Shown here one piece after another: positions 19,335 through 30,880 of a stretch of DNA of 64,000 nucleotides (position 1 is the stretch's first letter; every line of letters starts with the position of its first letter). Under the pieces are notes generated by a model that saw only the letters and a list, made by a program, of their open reading frames with translations, searched no databases and was not told the origin of the DNA. The stretch covers positions 44,136,120 to 44,200,119 of the forward strand of contig CM064509.1 in the NCBI GenBank assembly GCA_032716605.1. Reading direction: 5' to 3'. Both the position numbers and the translations under genes were made by a program. Origin of the DNA: Paralithodes platypus (taxonomy: Eukaryota > Arthropoda > Malacostraca > Decapoda > Lithodidae).

Positions 19335-20102
19335 GGTGCCTTTTAACTAGCAGGCACGCACCTCGGAGATCCTATTTATACCCTCGTCCGGGTACCTGAT
19401 TGGTAGACGGCTAATTCTACCACTGCGGGTAATGGCTTCTGCGGGGCCCATGGGCTTAGATGCTTTGGCTGGACTTTTACCCGAGAAGTTAGTCAGGCAA
19501 TTTTCCTTTGATTCATTGAATTTAATTGAGGGAGAGCCGAGTGAGTTTTTATCTTCAAGAAATACGTCTTTCTCTTTTCCCTCGGTTCGGAAACACTCTT
19601 CCTCACTACCTAGAGTCTTGTTGAAATCTCTCAGGAGATCTGAAACTTCGCTGTCGGGGACCGTAGACTTTTCATCATCGGTATGTTCACAGTAATCTCT
19701 TTCCCCACTTGTCGTAGTCTCTTCGTCTCCTCCATTCCCCTCTTGCCCAAACTCAGGGAAACTCTTGTTTAGCTTGCGACTAACAGACCACCAGAACGGA
19801 GAGTCCTCGGTTTAATTCCTTCTCAGATTAGGACCTTCAGCATTAAGTCGAGCCGAGGAAGTACTAGGATCACCAACCCCAAATCCTATCTCCTCCTCAC
19901 TTTCTTCCTCACTACTCCACTCGCTTAGGTCTGGCGGTAAAATACCTTCGTACCGTTTGGTATGACGGATATGGGTAGTCGGCACAATACCTCCATGATG
20001 CAAGTACAACACCTGATATGGCCCGTTTACCTCCACAACCTTGAAGGGGCCCTCGTATTTCTCTTCCAGCTTACCAGCTCGAGTGGGATCATGTCTCTTC
20101 AC
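19335..20102 (-). pseudogene. Gypsy A-1 integrase tail and post-integrase ORF, broken
   Basis: Minus-strand remnant. An open part at 19812-20102 begins MKRHDPTRAGKLEEKYEGPF, the GPY/F-type C-terminal module of gypsy integrases, continues with YQVLYLHHGG and HTKRYEGILP, and enters the acidic post-integrase region (SEWSSEEESEEE). The rest to 19335 aligns with the acidic Ser/Glu-rich part of A-2 59747-60330, with stops and shifts. Confidence 0.8.
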
Positions 20103-21038
20103 CAGAATATATTCCCCCCGGTAATATGGAGTATTTAGAGTAAGTTTCTTGGGCTGTTGCTGTGTAATACGGTCATGGACTTGCTGCCGTCACTCCCCAT
20201 GTTCCCTCAAATATTGTTCTGGTTGGGAATATTTGGTGGAATTAATAGGGTAGGGTAGTAATCGTTCTTGAGGCAGTTTCAGCGTGATTCAAAAAATAAT
20301 CTCATAGGGTAAATACCCAGTAGTTCTACAAACAGTGGTGTTTATCCCCCAGATAATCCCTGGCAGAAGTTCCGGCCCACCTCAGACTACTTCTTCCCCT
20401 TGTGAGCTCAGACTAGCCCGTACACAATTCGCTAACATCTTATGGTTTCTTTCACATACCGTATTCCCCTGGGGTTAATACGGGGAGGTGTCTTGGATCT
20501 GGTAGCCCAAGGTATCTCCCAAGTGTTGCCAGATTTCGTTATTAAATTATTTTCCCCTATCACTCAAAATGCATCCAGGGGTGCCATATACAAAAATGAC
20601 CTTCTCCAGATGACACTAGCCACAGTTTCAGCTTTCTTGTCCGGAATGGCACAAACAACTGTATATTTGGAAAAGACGTCGACACAGGTTAGAATGTACC
20701 TTTTGTTTGTCTGTCTGGGTAGAGGTCCCATAATGTCCACAGATAACTTTTTCCACGCTTTACCCGCTGTAATGTGTCCGGGCGACTGCTTAGGTCCCCG
20801 TCCATCTTTGCCCCTTTGACATCCCAAACAATTTTGGATAACTTCTTTAACAATTTTGTCGGCTCTCGAGGTCCAGTATCTTTCTTAAATTGCTTCAAAA
20901 CTCTAGACTGACCCAAATGAGCCCCCCTTCCCTCTTGTCCGTGGAGAATTTGGATCATGTGTTTAGCCTCCAGATAATCTAATACTACCCGGTCTTTAGA
21001 ATCCCTCCAGGCTCTCTCAGAAAATTTTACTTTGTTGC
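20103..21038 (-). pseudogene. Gypsy A-1 integrase core, broken
   Basis: Minus-strand fragments of integrase. The zinc-binding part (AKHMIQILHGQEGRGAHLGQ) lies near 20940-20970, followed by MGCQRGKDGRG and the first catalytic Asp in SVDIMGPLPRQTNKR (about 20730-20750). The downstream core toward the catalytic Glu is present only in pieces with frameshifts between 20150 and 20560. Its upstream neighbour, RNase H, is now 9.3 kb away at 30388. Confidence 0.85.
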
Positions 21039-21043
21039 CATAC

Positions 21044-21148
21044 ATTTTTTTTTTTTTTTTTTTTTCTATGTGATTGAGGGAGGCAAAAGGCATAACTGCC
21101 TAAATGCGAGTGCCTCCCCCATAGTTGAAAGAGTGACAGGGCCAAAAT
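21044..21148 (-). pseudogene. Short LINE 3' end with poly(A)
   Basis: On the minus strand about 80 bp of coding-like sequence (VTLSTMGEALAFRQLCLLPP) is followed by a poly(A) of about 20 (poly-T on the plus strand at 21044-21064). This is a severely 5'-truncated LINE between A-1 and element C. About 100 bp of gypsy sequence expected here is missing. Confidence 0.6.
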
Positions 21149-22016
21149 CGGAGAGTATGCGATCCTGAAGTGCCCCCTGGGGTCCTGTCGGAGGACACCC
21201 CACCTTCCTGAAGCCTGGAGCCTGAAGTGCTGTCCGAGGACGCCTTACACCCCGGAAGTGCTGCCCGAGGACGCCCTGCCCCCGGAAGTGCTGCCCGAGG
21301 ACACCCTGCCCCTAAAAGAGCTGCCCCTAGGACCTACGATCTACGTTGGCCAGCCCTGCACTCTCTTCACCAGCCCTTCAAACATTCTCTAAAGTTCTGT
21401 GTGTCTTTTTGTTGTGTTATTGTTGTTGAGGTATAGGTTAAAATATGTGAATCGTGTTGTGTTAATTAAATAATTCTGAGATCTGTGCCCAAGATCTTAA
21501 TTACGTATTGTATTCATCCTTCAGAATCATTATATAAAGACTTAGTTAAGGTCTGTGTTTAAGACCTAGTGTTCATAATTTATTTATTTTCTCTAGAACG
21601 TCCTACGCATGCGTTATATACATTTGTTTTAATTAACTTACCTTGCAAACTTCACAGATTGTCCTAATATATGTATTCTGTTGTGTATTTTGCAAGTTGA
21701 GGTCGACGTGTATTTCGTGTGTAATTACCCTTCTTGAGTCATCACTGATTACCTAGAACCTACGCCCAATTTAATAATTAATTTACCACAGTACCCTCAT
21801 TGAGAAGTGTTGTTATTCTATCAATACATTTATTTCCCGAGTTCCCCCATTTGTATTCTCTTACTTAAACTCCATTGTAATTATTTAATGAATTAGTATT
21901 TACGTTCATCTGATTACTGATGTAAGTAATTCTGATTCTTCATGCTTGGGAATTCCAGTATTGCATAGATTCTGTTACTTAATTCAACATCACTTACCCT
22001 ACACCTCGTATTTTGG

Positions 22017-22020
<4 letters not shown>

Positions 22021-22053
<33 letters not shown>

Positions 22054-25000
22054 GACAATGAAAGGAGGAAGGAAAAACACAGATAAAACAAAAAGGTCCA
22101 TGTGCCTAAAGGCATCCTCCATTCATAAAATGTTTGTAACAACTGGATTTAAACATTTGTTGATTGTAAGTTTGTGGAAAGCAATTCGAGGGAAGTGAAT
22201 TCCAAAGAGTAGTAACTCTGGGGATAAATGAATTCTGATAAGCAGAAGTTCTGCATTGTGGAGGAGAAAGTGTAAATTCATGGGCGCTCTCAGCTGCCCT
22301 AGTTCTACGGGGAAAGATGTGGAGAGGCGGCACAATTGAAGCAAGTTCCTCGGAACAATTGCTGTGAAAATATCTGTAGAATAATGCAAGGGATGCAACG
22401 TTTCTTCGTATGGCTAATGTAGGAAGGTCCTGTGTGATTGCAGGGTTATTGATTAATCTAATAGCTTTATTATGAATTTTGTCCAACTGCCTCAATGCAA
22501 CCACTCCACTTCCACCCCACAGAGGTGAACAGTAATCCATCTGAGAGCGCACATGACTTTTATATATTACGGCCAACTGCTCGTCAGTGAAGAATTCTCG
22601 AACTCTGTACAGGAGTCCCAGTTTTTCAGAGGCATTCTTAGCAATGCTTCTAACATAATGTGTCCAGCTCAAGTTAGTAGTTAATGTTACACCGAGAATG
22701 TCAATACTAGGGGAAGTGGGAATATTTACATCATTAAAAAATATATGGGAGTCAGTGAGATTCTGTCGGTTAGAAAATTGAATGTACTTGGTTTTCTGTG
22801 CATTAAAGGAAACTAGATTCTCTTGTCCCCATTCATTAATTCTAGAAAGGTCCTGGTTCAGAGAAATTGCAGTGTTTATTTTTGAATTTATAAGATCGGG
22901 TTGGGTGAAAGAATTGGTAAATGTGAAGGAACTGTGGAGTGTTGAGTCATCTGCGTAGGAATGTATTGGATTATGAGTGGTAGATATGAGATCATTGATA
23001 TGAATGAGGAACAGAATTGGGGCCAAAACTGATCCCTGGGGAACACCAGCATTTATTGAGTGAAATTGAGAATAAAGGCCATCTACCATTACACGTATGT
23101 TTCTGTTATGAAGATAAGAAGAAATTAGTGGAACTAATGATGCAAGGCCGTAGTGTGACATCTTCGACAATAAGGATTGATGCCAGACTCTATCAAATGC
23201 CTTTGATATATCCAGTGCTATTGTATGTGTTTCACCATGTTGGTCTGTAGCTTGGTTGATTTGATGCGTAAGAAGGCAAAGAATGTCTGCAGTTGATCGA
23301 CATCGTCTAAAACCATATTGCCTATCACTGATTAATTTATTATTCTCCAGATGCTTAATTATGTGATTATTTAATATAATTTCAAAAACTTTGCCAAGAG
23401 TGGAAGTTATAGCTATTGGTCTGTAGTTTGATGGATCTGAAGAGGCACCTTTTTTAGGAACTGGATGGATGTTTGCTTCTTTCCAGGGTACTGGGAAGCA
23501 TGAGGTATGAGTACACAGACGGAAAAATTTTGCCAATACAGGAGCGAGCACCAAGGAGCAATTCTTAAGTACTATTGGAGGAATTTCATCTGGACCAGGA
23601 GCCTTATCTACTGAGAGATTCTGCAAAATAGTTTTGACATGTCTGGTGTGGATCTTAAGTGAGGGAATTTCAGGTGAATTAAAATTAAGTACAGGGACAT
23701 CTTGATTTATGTCATCTAAGGTTGAGTTGGTGGAGAAAATATCTGCAAGAAGGTTAGCTTTACCTCGTGGGTCACTTACAAGATTGCCAGTCGGAGATTT
23801 TAATGGTGGAATGGATGAAGCAGTAGTGAAGTTGGATTTGAATGAGTTAAGAGTAGACCAAAATATTTTGTTATCATTTGGATTATTTAGAAGTTTATTT
23901 GCCTGCTTATGGAGAAAGTTTGATTTAGTTAGGTTTAATACAGTTTTGGCATGATTTCTGATGTTTCTAAAGTAATTAAAGGCTTCATGTGTTTTTGATC
24001 TTGTGTATGCATTGTAGGCTATTGCTTTTTGTTCAGTTACTCTAGCACAATTATGGTCAAACCATTTAGGTGAATTAGATCTTTTACTGTACTTTTGATG
24101 AGGAATAAAAGTTTCCATTCCAATTTTTACAAAATCTTGTATGTGGCTCAAGGTGGAGTGTGCATCATTAGAAAAGAAAGAGGTCCAGGGAATATCAATA
24201 AAGAAACCTTGAAGACCCTCCCAGTCTGCCCTATCGTAATGCCATTTAGTCACCAAAACAGGTTCAGAGTGGGAAGGTGTGGTAGGTGATAGACAGGTGG
24301 CCTGTATCAGACAGTGATCAGAAGATCCAAGTGGGGACCTCACTGTAACATCATAATTTTCTGAATTGGTTGTTAAAAATAAGTCCAGTAGGTGGGAATT
24401 ATGATTAGGATTATCTGGTACACGGGTGGGTTGGTTGACTAGTTGAATGAGATTAAATGAGTCTGCAAATAGCTCACATTCAAGACCAGCATCATCAGTC
24501 CTGGCTGAATGAGTGAGCCATTCAACATTATGGACATTAAAATCACCCAACACAGTGATTTCAGAAGAAGCATTTAAGTTGAGGACACTGAGTTGTGAGG
24601 ACAGAGAATCAAAAAGACTTTGCTCTGGAGGAGTATTTGGGGAACGGTAGATGCAACATATGTATTTAAATTTACCAGCAGAAATTAATTTGTATATAGA
24701 ATAATCAAAATAGGGACAATTGAAACTAGTAACCTCCTCCAGGGCAATTTCAGATTTTGCGAAGCAACATACACCACCTTTAGGTCTGAAATTTTGGAGC
24801 AGTTGATAACCTGGAAAATTAAATCTAGATGTGTCAGATGTGGATGTTACTTGAGTCTCTGTCAAAAAAAGGAGAGTAGGGGATTCTGCTTGAAGAAATT
24901 GGTGTACAGAATTGATGTTAGAGTGAAGTCCCCTTATATTACTAAAGAAATAGCTGTACTGACAAGCAGCTTTGGGACGTTGCAATGCTCTTGACACAGT

Positions 25001-25396
25001 CGCATGATGACGACCGGGAGGGCCCTGTGTCAATAACCCAACCCTGCCGGGGGTGGATATCCGAGGGACCACCAGGTTTGCTGTTAACAATTGTACTGCC
25101 ATATTTATAAGGTAAGTGTATGGTGTTACATGTATGATATGTAGTGGGAAGAGTAGTATTTTATGGATAGAGGATAGCGATGTAGGGCAATGTCGTGAAG
25201 TTGGATGTGTATGTTATATAAAGAGGGTTTTCCTGATACCCCTGATGTGTGAGGCAGAAAGATATGTATCCAGCTACCAAGGCCTGGGAGAGAAAATGGA
25301 ATTCAGGCTATTCCCTGAGTCTCCCGAAACCTTGGCGGTAGTACTTCCCTGGGCGGGGCTGCCTACCCCTACTACCTACAATGTTATGTTACCTAT
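22021..25396 (-). mobile_element. Jockey/CR1-like LINE, near full length
   Basis: Minus-strand LINE with a poly(A) tail of about 28 (poly-T 22022-22050), a 56-bp 3' UTR, one intact ORF (22106-25102) and about 290 bp of 5' leader. It is absent from the 3' LTR of C, where flanks GGTGTA and TGTTTAT are contiguous, so it entered C after C inserted. No ORF1 was seen. No certain target duplication was found. Confidence 0.88.
22106..25102 (-). CDS. Non-LTR endonuclease-reverse transcriptase, 998 aa, intact
   Basis: ORF2-type protein of a jockey/CR1-group LINE. Residues about 45-275 are the apurinic-type endonuclease: FFSNIRGLHSNINSVHQFL, LFLTETQV, CCIYRSPNTPPEQSLFD, EITVLGDFNVHNVEW and GSSDHCLIQ. 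The RT domain follows: LSVDKAPGPDEIPP, HPVPKKGASSDPSNYRPIAI, YGFRRCRSTADIL, ALDISKAFDRVWH, AGVPQGSVLAPILFLIHIND and the catalytic HSYADDSTL. The C-terminal third has the usual LGVTLTTNLSWTHYV and MDYCSPLWGG blocks and ends FMNGGCL. All motifs are present with no stop, so the copy is young. The first Met is taken because no other lies upstream in frame. Confidence 0.95.
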   Translation of the reverse strand: MAVQLLTANLVVPRISTPGRVGLLTQGPPGRHHATVSRALQRPKAACQYSYFFSNIRGLHSNINSVHQFLQAESPTLLFLTETQVTSTSDTSRFNFPGYQLLQNFRPKGGVCCFAKSEIALEEVTSFNCPYFDYSIYKLISAGKFKYICCIYRSPNTPPEQSLFDSLSSQLSVLNLNASSEITVLGDFNVHNVEWLTHSARTDDAGLECELFADSFNLIQLVNQPTRVPDNPNHNSHLLDLFLTTNSENYDVTVRSPLGSSDHCLIQATCLSPTTPSHSEPVLVTKWHYDRADWEGLQGFFIDIPWTSFFSNDAHSTLSHIQDFVKIGMETFIPHQKYSKRSNSPKWFDHNCARVTEQKAIAYNAYTRSKTHEAFNYFRNIRNHAKTVLNLTKSNFLHKQANKLLNNPNDNKIFWSTLNSFKSNFTTASSIPPLKSPTGNLVSDPRGKANLLADIFSTNSTLDDINQDVPVLNFNSPEIPSLKIHTRHVKTILQNLSVDKAPGPDEIPPIVLKNCSLVLAPVLAKFFRLCTHTSCFPVPWKEANIHPVPKKGASSDPSNYRPIAITSTLGKVFEIILNNHIIKHLENNKLISDRQYGFRRCRSTADILCLLTHQINQATDQHGETHTIALDISKAFDRVWHQSLLSKMSHYGLASLVPLISSYLHNRNIRVMVDGLYSQFHSINAGVPQGSVLAPILFLIHINDLISTTHNPIHSYADDSTLHSSFTFTNSFTQPDLINSKINTAISLNQDLSRINEWGQENLVSFNAQKTKYIQFSNRQNLTDSHIFFNDVNIPTSPSIDILGVTLTTNLSWTHYVRSIAKNASEKLGLLYRVREFFTDEQLAVIYKSHVRSQMDYCSPLWGGSGVVALRQLDKIHNKAIRLINNPAITQDLPTLAIRRNVASLALFYRYFHSNCSEELASIVPPLHIFPRRTRAAESAHEFTLSPPQCRTSAYQNSFIPRVTTLWNSLPSNCFPQTYNQQMFKSSCYKHFMNGGCL

Positions 25397-26453
25397 GTTT
25401 ATGTTAAGACTCTGTTAACTCGTTCAGACGTCTTGGTAATACTATTTTGAGTGTTACCTTAGTACAACTTCGACGTGTACGCCAACTTCTATTCATAATT
25501 AATATTGAATTAATTATTAATTACACTGTGATTCCTTGATAGTTTCAGAGCTTTCATTGTCTAAGCTCATTTAGTCAATTATAATCTGTTCTTAAATCCA
25601 ATTAATAGATATCCTTCTGTATTTCATTCCTAAATATATATTCAATTTATATCTGAATTCCTCGGCTCGTTTCGTTATTCTTACATACGATCGTTGACGT
25701 GAATATAAGATATTCATTAGAAATTACATGATTTAGTCCACCCACTTAATCTTTTGCAAAATAAATTAAATCATCTCTTGCCCCCAATTTCAGAGTAACA
25801 TTATTTAAATTACCATTCTAGTTGCATTAACTTTGAGATTAATTTCAGCCACCGCAGTCCAGTAGGTGACCTGCCCTCCACAGGTTAAGTAGGAATGTCA
25901 CTTGAGTATACAGTGACTACCTAGCCGGCTCGCCACTACCAGTCGTGTGACTCAGCCTCCTCACCTGAGTTATTATTTACTCTCTCAACTCTCCCAGCCT
26001 CTCTTAGTTGAGATTGTGTTCTAGTGCTTTCACTGTTGTTTTATTCACGGAAGACTCGACTCGCATCACGATTATTATTAAGGGTTGATTCTATAAGTTA
26101 CGTGTATTATTTAATTGCAGATTATTCACCTGGTTATAACCTCGGTTGAAGAGCGATTGCTCCCCATTCATGATCTACCATTTATATGCCTGGTAATCCT
26201 TGCCTGATAGTTCCAATAATTATCTAGGTGAAACTACAATCTGATTTTCCGATATTAGATCTAATTTAATAAACAGGTGTTATAATTGGTATGTGTTGTT
26301 ATTGAGTACTGTAGTACCTAATTGAATACTTATTTGTGAGAGTAAGACTGTGTTAGATTTGACCCTGTTGAGTTATTTACGGTCTATAAGTCCAGATCTG
26401 GATTTTAGTAAAGACTATATCACGAGCTGTAAATATTATAGCCCGACATAACA

Positions 26454-28058
26454 CTGATGGCAGCGGTGTCTCAATACGGCTATCAACACGAGTGTTCTTA
26501 CTGTAAAAAATTTGTTTCTGGTATTCAATTGGTGTATGTACTTGTACCAAACTGTTATCAGGTTACCATCAACTGTTTTGGTGAGTCACACATGTATCGT
26601 AACAGGCATGTACGTAGATTTCAGCCTATTAATGAGAACAATGTGATGCTTGCTGATCCCAATCTGAATGACATTTTGCCTGCAACTAATAACACAATTT
26701 AGGATCCACAGAACCCACCATCTCTGAGCTCTAATTCGGCCAACCCCCAAACAAGTAAATAGGCCACCTCTATCATCTAGCTCAGCTTCCTCCCCCTCCC
26801 CATTACCATGAGTCTCCAAACCCTCTCTAACACTTGGTCTAACCCCATGTACAAGATCGGGTCGTCCCATGGCGCCCCCCTCAACGGCGGGACCACCCCT
26901 AACCTACCCTGCCAGCTACACACCAGACCACCCCTGTTAGAATGAGGTCAACTCTACCTGGTACTACCACCCCAGCTCTCATCACTACCCCTTCACCAAC
27001 GACAGCAGGCAGACTAGCTCCAGCCACCTCCCATGGTACACCGCCTTCTACAGCACAACAGCCAGCCATAAAGATAAATGGCGTCACCTTCCACAAAAAC
27101 AGAAGACTGGCAAATAAATATCAGCGTGGACACCCTATCCAAGGCGGATGTCCCTACCACACTTTGGCTGCTCACTCTCCAAAGTTTAACACCTGTCATC
27201 AACTCACCCACCAGCAGATCCTATATTATTAAATTGCGGGGTCGCGACTTTTTCTACAAAGAAGGTGGTGAGATGACGGGTCTTTAAGTGTAAACGAGCC
27301 ACCCAAATAACAGCTACAGAATAGCCAGTCTGCAAAGCCAAGACCCCATAATCAAGACAAGAAAATAGCAGAGACACCCCAACTCTCCCATGCTCTAGCC
27401 CTGTACAAATACACAAGCGACACCTGTCTCACCGTTTTTTACGACGAGACCAAAGTATGGGAGGTCACCCAAACTCATTAGCCACCTACTCGGGTCACGC
27501 CCCCTCGCAGCCCGATACCGGCACGGGCTACATGTACTCAGCAGCTCCCGGATATGGAGGACACGAATGAAAAGTGGTTATGGAAATATAACATCAACGA
27601 CCTGGAATCTACCGACAGGAATGGATATAAACGAGAGCACACATTGTGGCGGATCGGGAGATCCAATAAACCTCGACCAAGAGCAACTATTAAGCGAGCT
27701 ATATCAATGTTTGTTTAAGAATGTAGCTCGTGGACAAGTCCATCCACATTCTATTTCTCCCCTATTAGACTAAGTAACTAGGTCTTAAGTAATTAATAAG
27801 CTACCTAGCACTTAATTGTATCCATGTAAAACTACCAATTGGTATACCTACGATAAGTATTTACCTCACAACTTCATCACAACCATTTCACAATACCCCT
27901 CTGATGTTGCACACCTGTAAACGGGACTCAAGGAAAAAGCCTCACATTATCTCAGGTAAATTGTGGAAAAGTATGCAACCACACCTCAATACTATTCTAA
28001 AACCTTTGGGCTCAGAGTAGCTAATTAAAAGTGTTGGTTTGCATCAGTCTGCCCTGCC
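26454..28058 (+). other. Internal region of element C, no pol
   Basis: Only short ORFs occur. The longest starts just after the LTR (26457-26702, MAAVSQYGYQHECSYCKKF, with a CxxC) and matches nothing I recognise. Two Pro/Thr-rich frames around 26942-27287 overlap. There is no protease, RT, RNase H or integrase motif on either strand. Confidence 0.6.
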
Positions 28059-28945
28059 CGGAGAGTATGCGATCCTGAAGTGCCCCCTGGGGTCCTGTCG
28101 GAGGGACACCCCACCCTCCTGAAGCCTGGAGCCTAAAGTGCTGCCCGAGGACGCCTTACACCCCGGAAGTGCTGCCCGAGGACGCCCTGGCCCCGGAAGT
28201 GCTGCCCGAGGACACCCTGCCCCTAGGACCTACGATCTACGTTGACCAGCCCTGCACTGTCTTCACCAGCCCTCCAAACAATCCCTAAAGTTCTGTGTGT
28301 CTTTTCGTTGTGTTATTGTTGTTGAGGTGTAGGTTAAAATATGTGAATCGTGTTGTGTTAATTAATTCTGAGATCTGTGCCCAAGACCTTTAATTACGTA
28401 TTGTATTCATCCTTCAGAATCATTATATAAAGACTTAGTTAAGGTCTGTGTTTAAGACCTAGTGTTCATAATTAATTTATTTTCTCGAGAACGTCCTACG
28501 CATGCATTATATACATTTGTTTTAATTAACTTACCTTGCACACTCACAGATTTTCCTAATATATGTATTCTGTTGTGTATTTTGCAGGTTGAGGTCGACG
28601 TGTATTTCGTGTGTAATTACACACGTCGTCCTTCTTGAGTCATCACTGATTACCTAGAACCTACGCCCAATTTAATGATTAATTTACCACAGTACCCTCA
28701 TTGAGAAGTGTTGTTATTCTATCAATACATTTATTTCCCGAGTTCCCCCATTTGTATTCTCTTACTTAAACTCCATTGTAATTATTAATGAATTAGTATT
28801 TACGTTCATTTAATTACTGATGTAAGTACTTCTGATTCTTCATGCTTGGGAATTCCAGTATTGCATAGATTATGTTACTTAATTTAATATCACTTACCCT
28901 ACACCTCGTATTTTGGTGTATGTTTATATTAAGACTCTGTTAACT

Positions 28946-29090
28946 CGTTCAGACGTCTTGGTAATACTATTTTGAGTATTACCTTAGCACAACTTCGTCG
29001 TGTGCGCCACCTCCCTGTTAACTCGTTCAGGCCTTTTGGGTATACTATTTTGAGTGTTACCTTAGTACAACTTTGTCGTGTACGCCACCT
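28946..29090. repeat. ~76-bp tandem duplication in the C 3' LTR
   Basis: The segment TTAACTCGTTCAG...GTACGCCACCT is present twice here but once in the 5' LTR (25407-25485). The two units have already diverged at several bases. Confidence 0.85.
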
Positions 29091-29686
29091 TCTATTCATA
29101 ATTAATATTGAATTAATTATTAATTACACTGTCATTCCTTGATAGCTTCAGAGCTTTCATTGTCTAAGCTCATTTAGTTAATAATAATCTGTTCTTAAAT
29201 ACAATTAATAGATATCCTTCTATATTCCATTCCTAATTATATATTCAATTTATATCTGAATTCCTCGGCTCGTTTCGTTATTCTTACATACGATCGTTGA
29301 CGTGGATATAAGATATTCATTAGAAATTACATGATTTAGTCCACCCACTTAATCTTTTGCAAAATAAATTAAATCATCTCTTGCCCCCAATTTCAGAGTA
29401 ACATTATTTAAATTACCATTCTAGTTGCATTAACTTTGAGATTAATTTCAGCCACCGCAGTCTAGTAGGTGACCTGACCTCCACAGATTAAGTAGGAAGG
29501 TCACTTGAGTATACCGCGACTACCTAGCCGGCTCGCCACTACCAGTCGTGTGACTCAGCCTCCCCACCTGAGTTATTATTTACTCTCTCAACTCTCCCAG
29601 CCTCTCTTAGTTGAGATTCTGTTCTAGTGCTTTCACTGTTGTTTTATTCACAGAAGACACACGACTCACATCACGATTATTATTAA

Positions 29687-29913
29687 CCCTCTCCGACATA
29701 TAACGCGATTTTGAGCCTATTAGGGATACTTTAAAGCCTTTGTTACCATCAGGGGTATTTAGAAACCTTTAGTTTCGTTACTTCAACCTCTGCAGTTGTC
29801 TTTGAGTTAGCTGTGGGCAGAAAACTAATTTTGGAGAAGTAATTATAAGAGTGAGAGAACTCTATTTCTTATTGCTAATCTGGCAACCTCGCCGTCACAT
29901 GTGCGTGAAAGGG
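29687..29913. mobile_element. 227-bp TTAA MITE
   Basis: Flanked by TTAA at 29683-29686 and 29914-29917. Ends are CCCTCTCCGACATATAACGCG and, inward from the right, CCCTTTCACGCACATGTGACG. The 5' LTR of C carries the empty site with a single TTAA at 26078-26081. Confidence 0.92.
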
Positions 29914-30015
29914 TTAAGGGTTGAATCTATAAGTTACGTGTATTATTTAGTTGCAGATTATTCACCTGGTTATAACCTCAGTTGAAGAGCGATTGCTCCC
30001 CATTCATGATCTACC

Positions 30016-30116
30016 ATGAGCATCCTGGGTTCGAGTCCACGGACTGCCACATGTGTTTGTAAATTTCATTAATCGATTTTAGGAGTATGGTTGGTTGTTG
30101 GAAGGAACATAATAAT
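30016..30116 (+). repeat. tRNA-like fragment inserted in the C 3' LTR
   Basis: Contains the B-box-like GGTTCGAGTCC in CCTGGGTTCGAGTCCACGG. It is absent from the 5' LTR, where CTACCATTTATATGCC is continuous at about 26185. Probably a truncated SINE. Confidence 0.6.
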
Positions 30117-30387
30117 TTATATGCCTGGTAATCCTTGCCTGATAGTTCCAATAATGATCTAGGTGGAGCTACAATCTGATTTTCAGGTATTAGATCTAAT
30201 TGAATAAACAGGTGTTATTATTGTTATGTGTTGTTATTGAGTACTGTAGTACCTAATTGAATACTTATTTGTGAGAGTAAGACTGTGTTAGATTTGACCC
30301 TGTTGAGTTATTTACGTCTATAAGTCCAGATCTGGATTTTAGTAAAGACTATATCACGAGCTGTAAATATTATAGCCCGACTTAACA

Positions 30388-30880
30388 CCTGGTCTATGTC
30401 TAACTTCAAAGGAGTATTCCTTCAGGATCCCCTTCCACCTAACAAACAATCCGTCTTCCATTTTCATCTTCCGGAGCCATTGCAAACTATGGTGATCCGT
30501 GATAACTTCGAAATGAACCCCGGCTAAATATGGACGGAAATATTGTACAGCCTACACTAGAGCTAGGCATTCCTTTTTAGTAACGCTGTAATTCTTCTCG
30601 CCCTTATTCAGCGTCCGGCTAGCGCACGCTACTATGCCTTCTTTTCCGTCCACTTTCTGGGCCAATACAGCCCCGAGCCCTTCACCGGAAGCATCGGTGT
30701 ATAGTTGAAATGGCTTGGTAAAATCCGGATGACAAACTATGGGGTTAGAAGTCAATTTTGTTTTCAGTTGATCAAAAGCTGTCTGACAATCCTGATCCCA
30801 GTCAAACCTCCTCCCCTTTTCCAGTCTCTTAGTCATGGGGCGAGCAATTTTTGAGAAGTTGGGGTATGAACCTCCGATAA
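30388..30880 (-). pseudogene. Gypsy A-1 RT end and RNase H
   Basis: Minus strand. PNFSKIARPMTKRLEKG ends the RT connection. RNase H follows with [36 protein letters not shown] and CLALV; a stop lies near 30555, and the region to 30388 continues toward the end of RNase H. The upstream RT lies beyond LINE-R at 35637, and about 12 bp of target appear lost at that junction. The downstream integrase lies beyond element C. Confidence 0.88.

Larger units (their letters stand above)
21149..26453 (+). repeat. Element C 5' LTR, interrupted by a jockey-type LINE
   Basis: It starts CGGAGAGTATGC and ends CCCGACATAACA. It has a GC-rich minisatellite near its start (AAGTGCTGCCCGAGGAC units, 21215-21330). 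The LINE at 22021-25396 interrupts it; the other LTR reads through at about 28920. Confidence 0.8.
21149..30387 (+). mobile_element. LTR element C, coding-poor (LARD-like)
   Basis: Two long direct repeats (21149-26453 and 28059-30387), each about 1.9 kb once later inserts are removed, flank a 1.6-kb internal region without pol. The orientation is set by TGGCAGCGGTG just inside the left repeat (26458), a usual primer-binding position. The right LTR end (...CTTAACA) abuts the RNase H sequence of A-1. No clean target duplication was found and the left LTR does not start with TG, so the 5' edge may be damaged. It must be non-autonomous. Confidence 0.75.
28059..30387 (+). repeat. Element C 3' LTR
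   Basis: Partner of 21149-26453. It lacks the LINE but has gained a 227-bp TTAA MITE (29687-29913), a tRNA-like fragment (30016-30116) and a tandem duplication at about 28946-29090. Confidence 0.82.

Noticed and set aside
21227..21436. 69-aa ORF with GSAARG repeats
   Set aside because: It comes from the GC-rich minisatellite at the start of the element C LTR.
26457..26702. 81-aa ORF at the start of the C internal region as a gag gene
   Set aside because: The position suits gag, but it has no capsid or zinc-knuckle pattern, and no second copy was available to test conservation.
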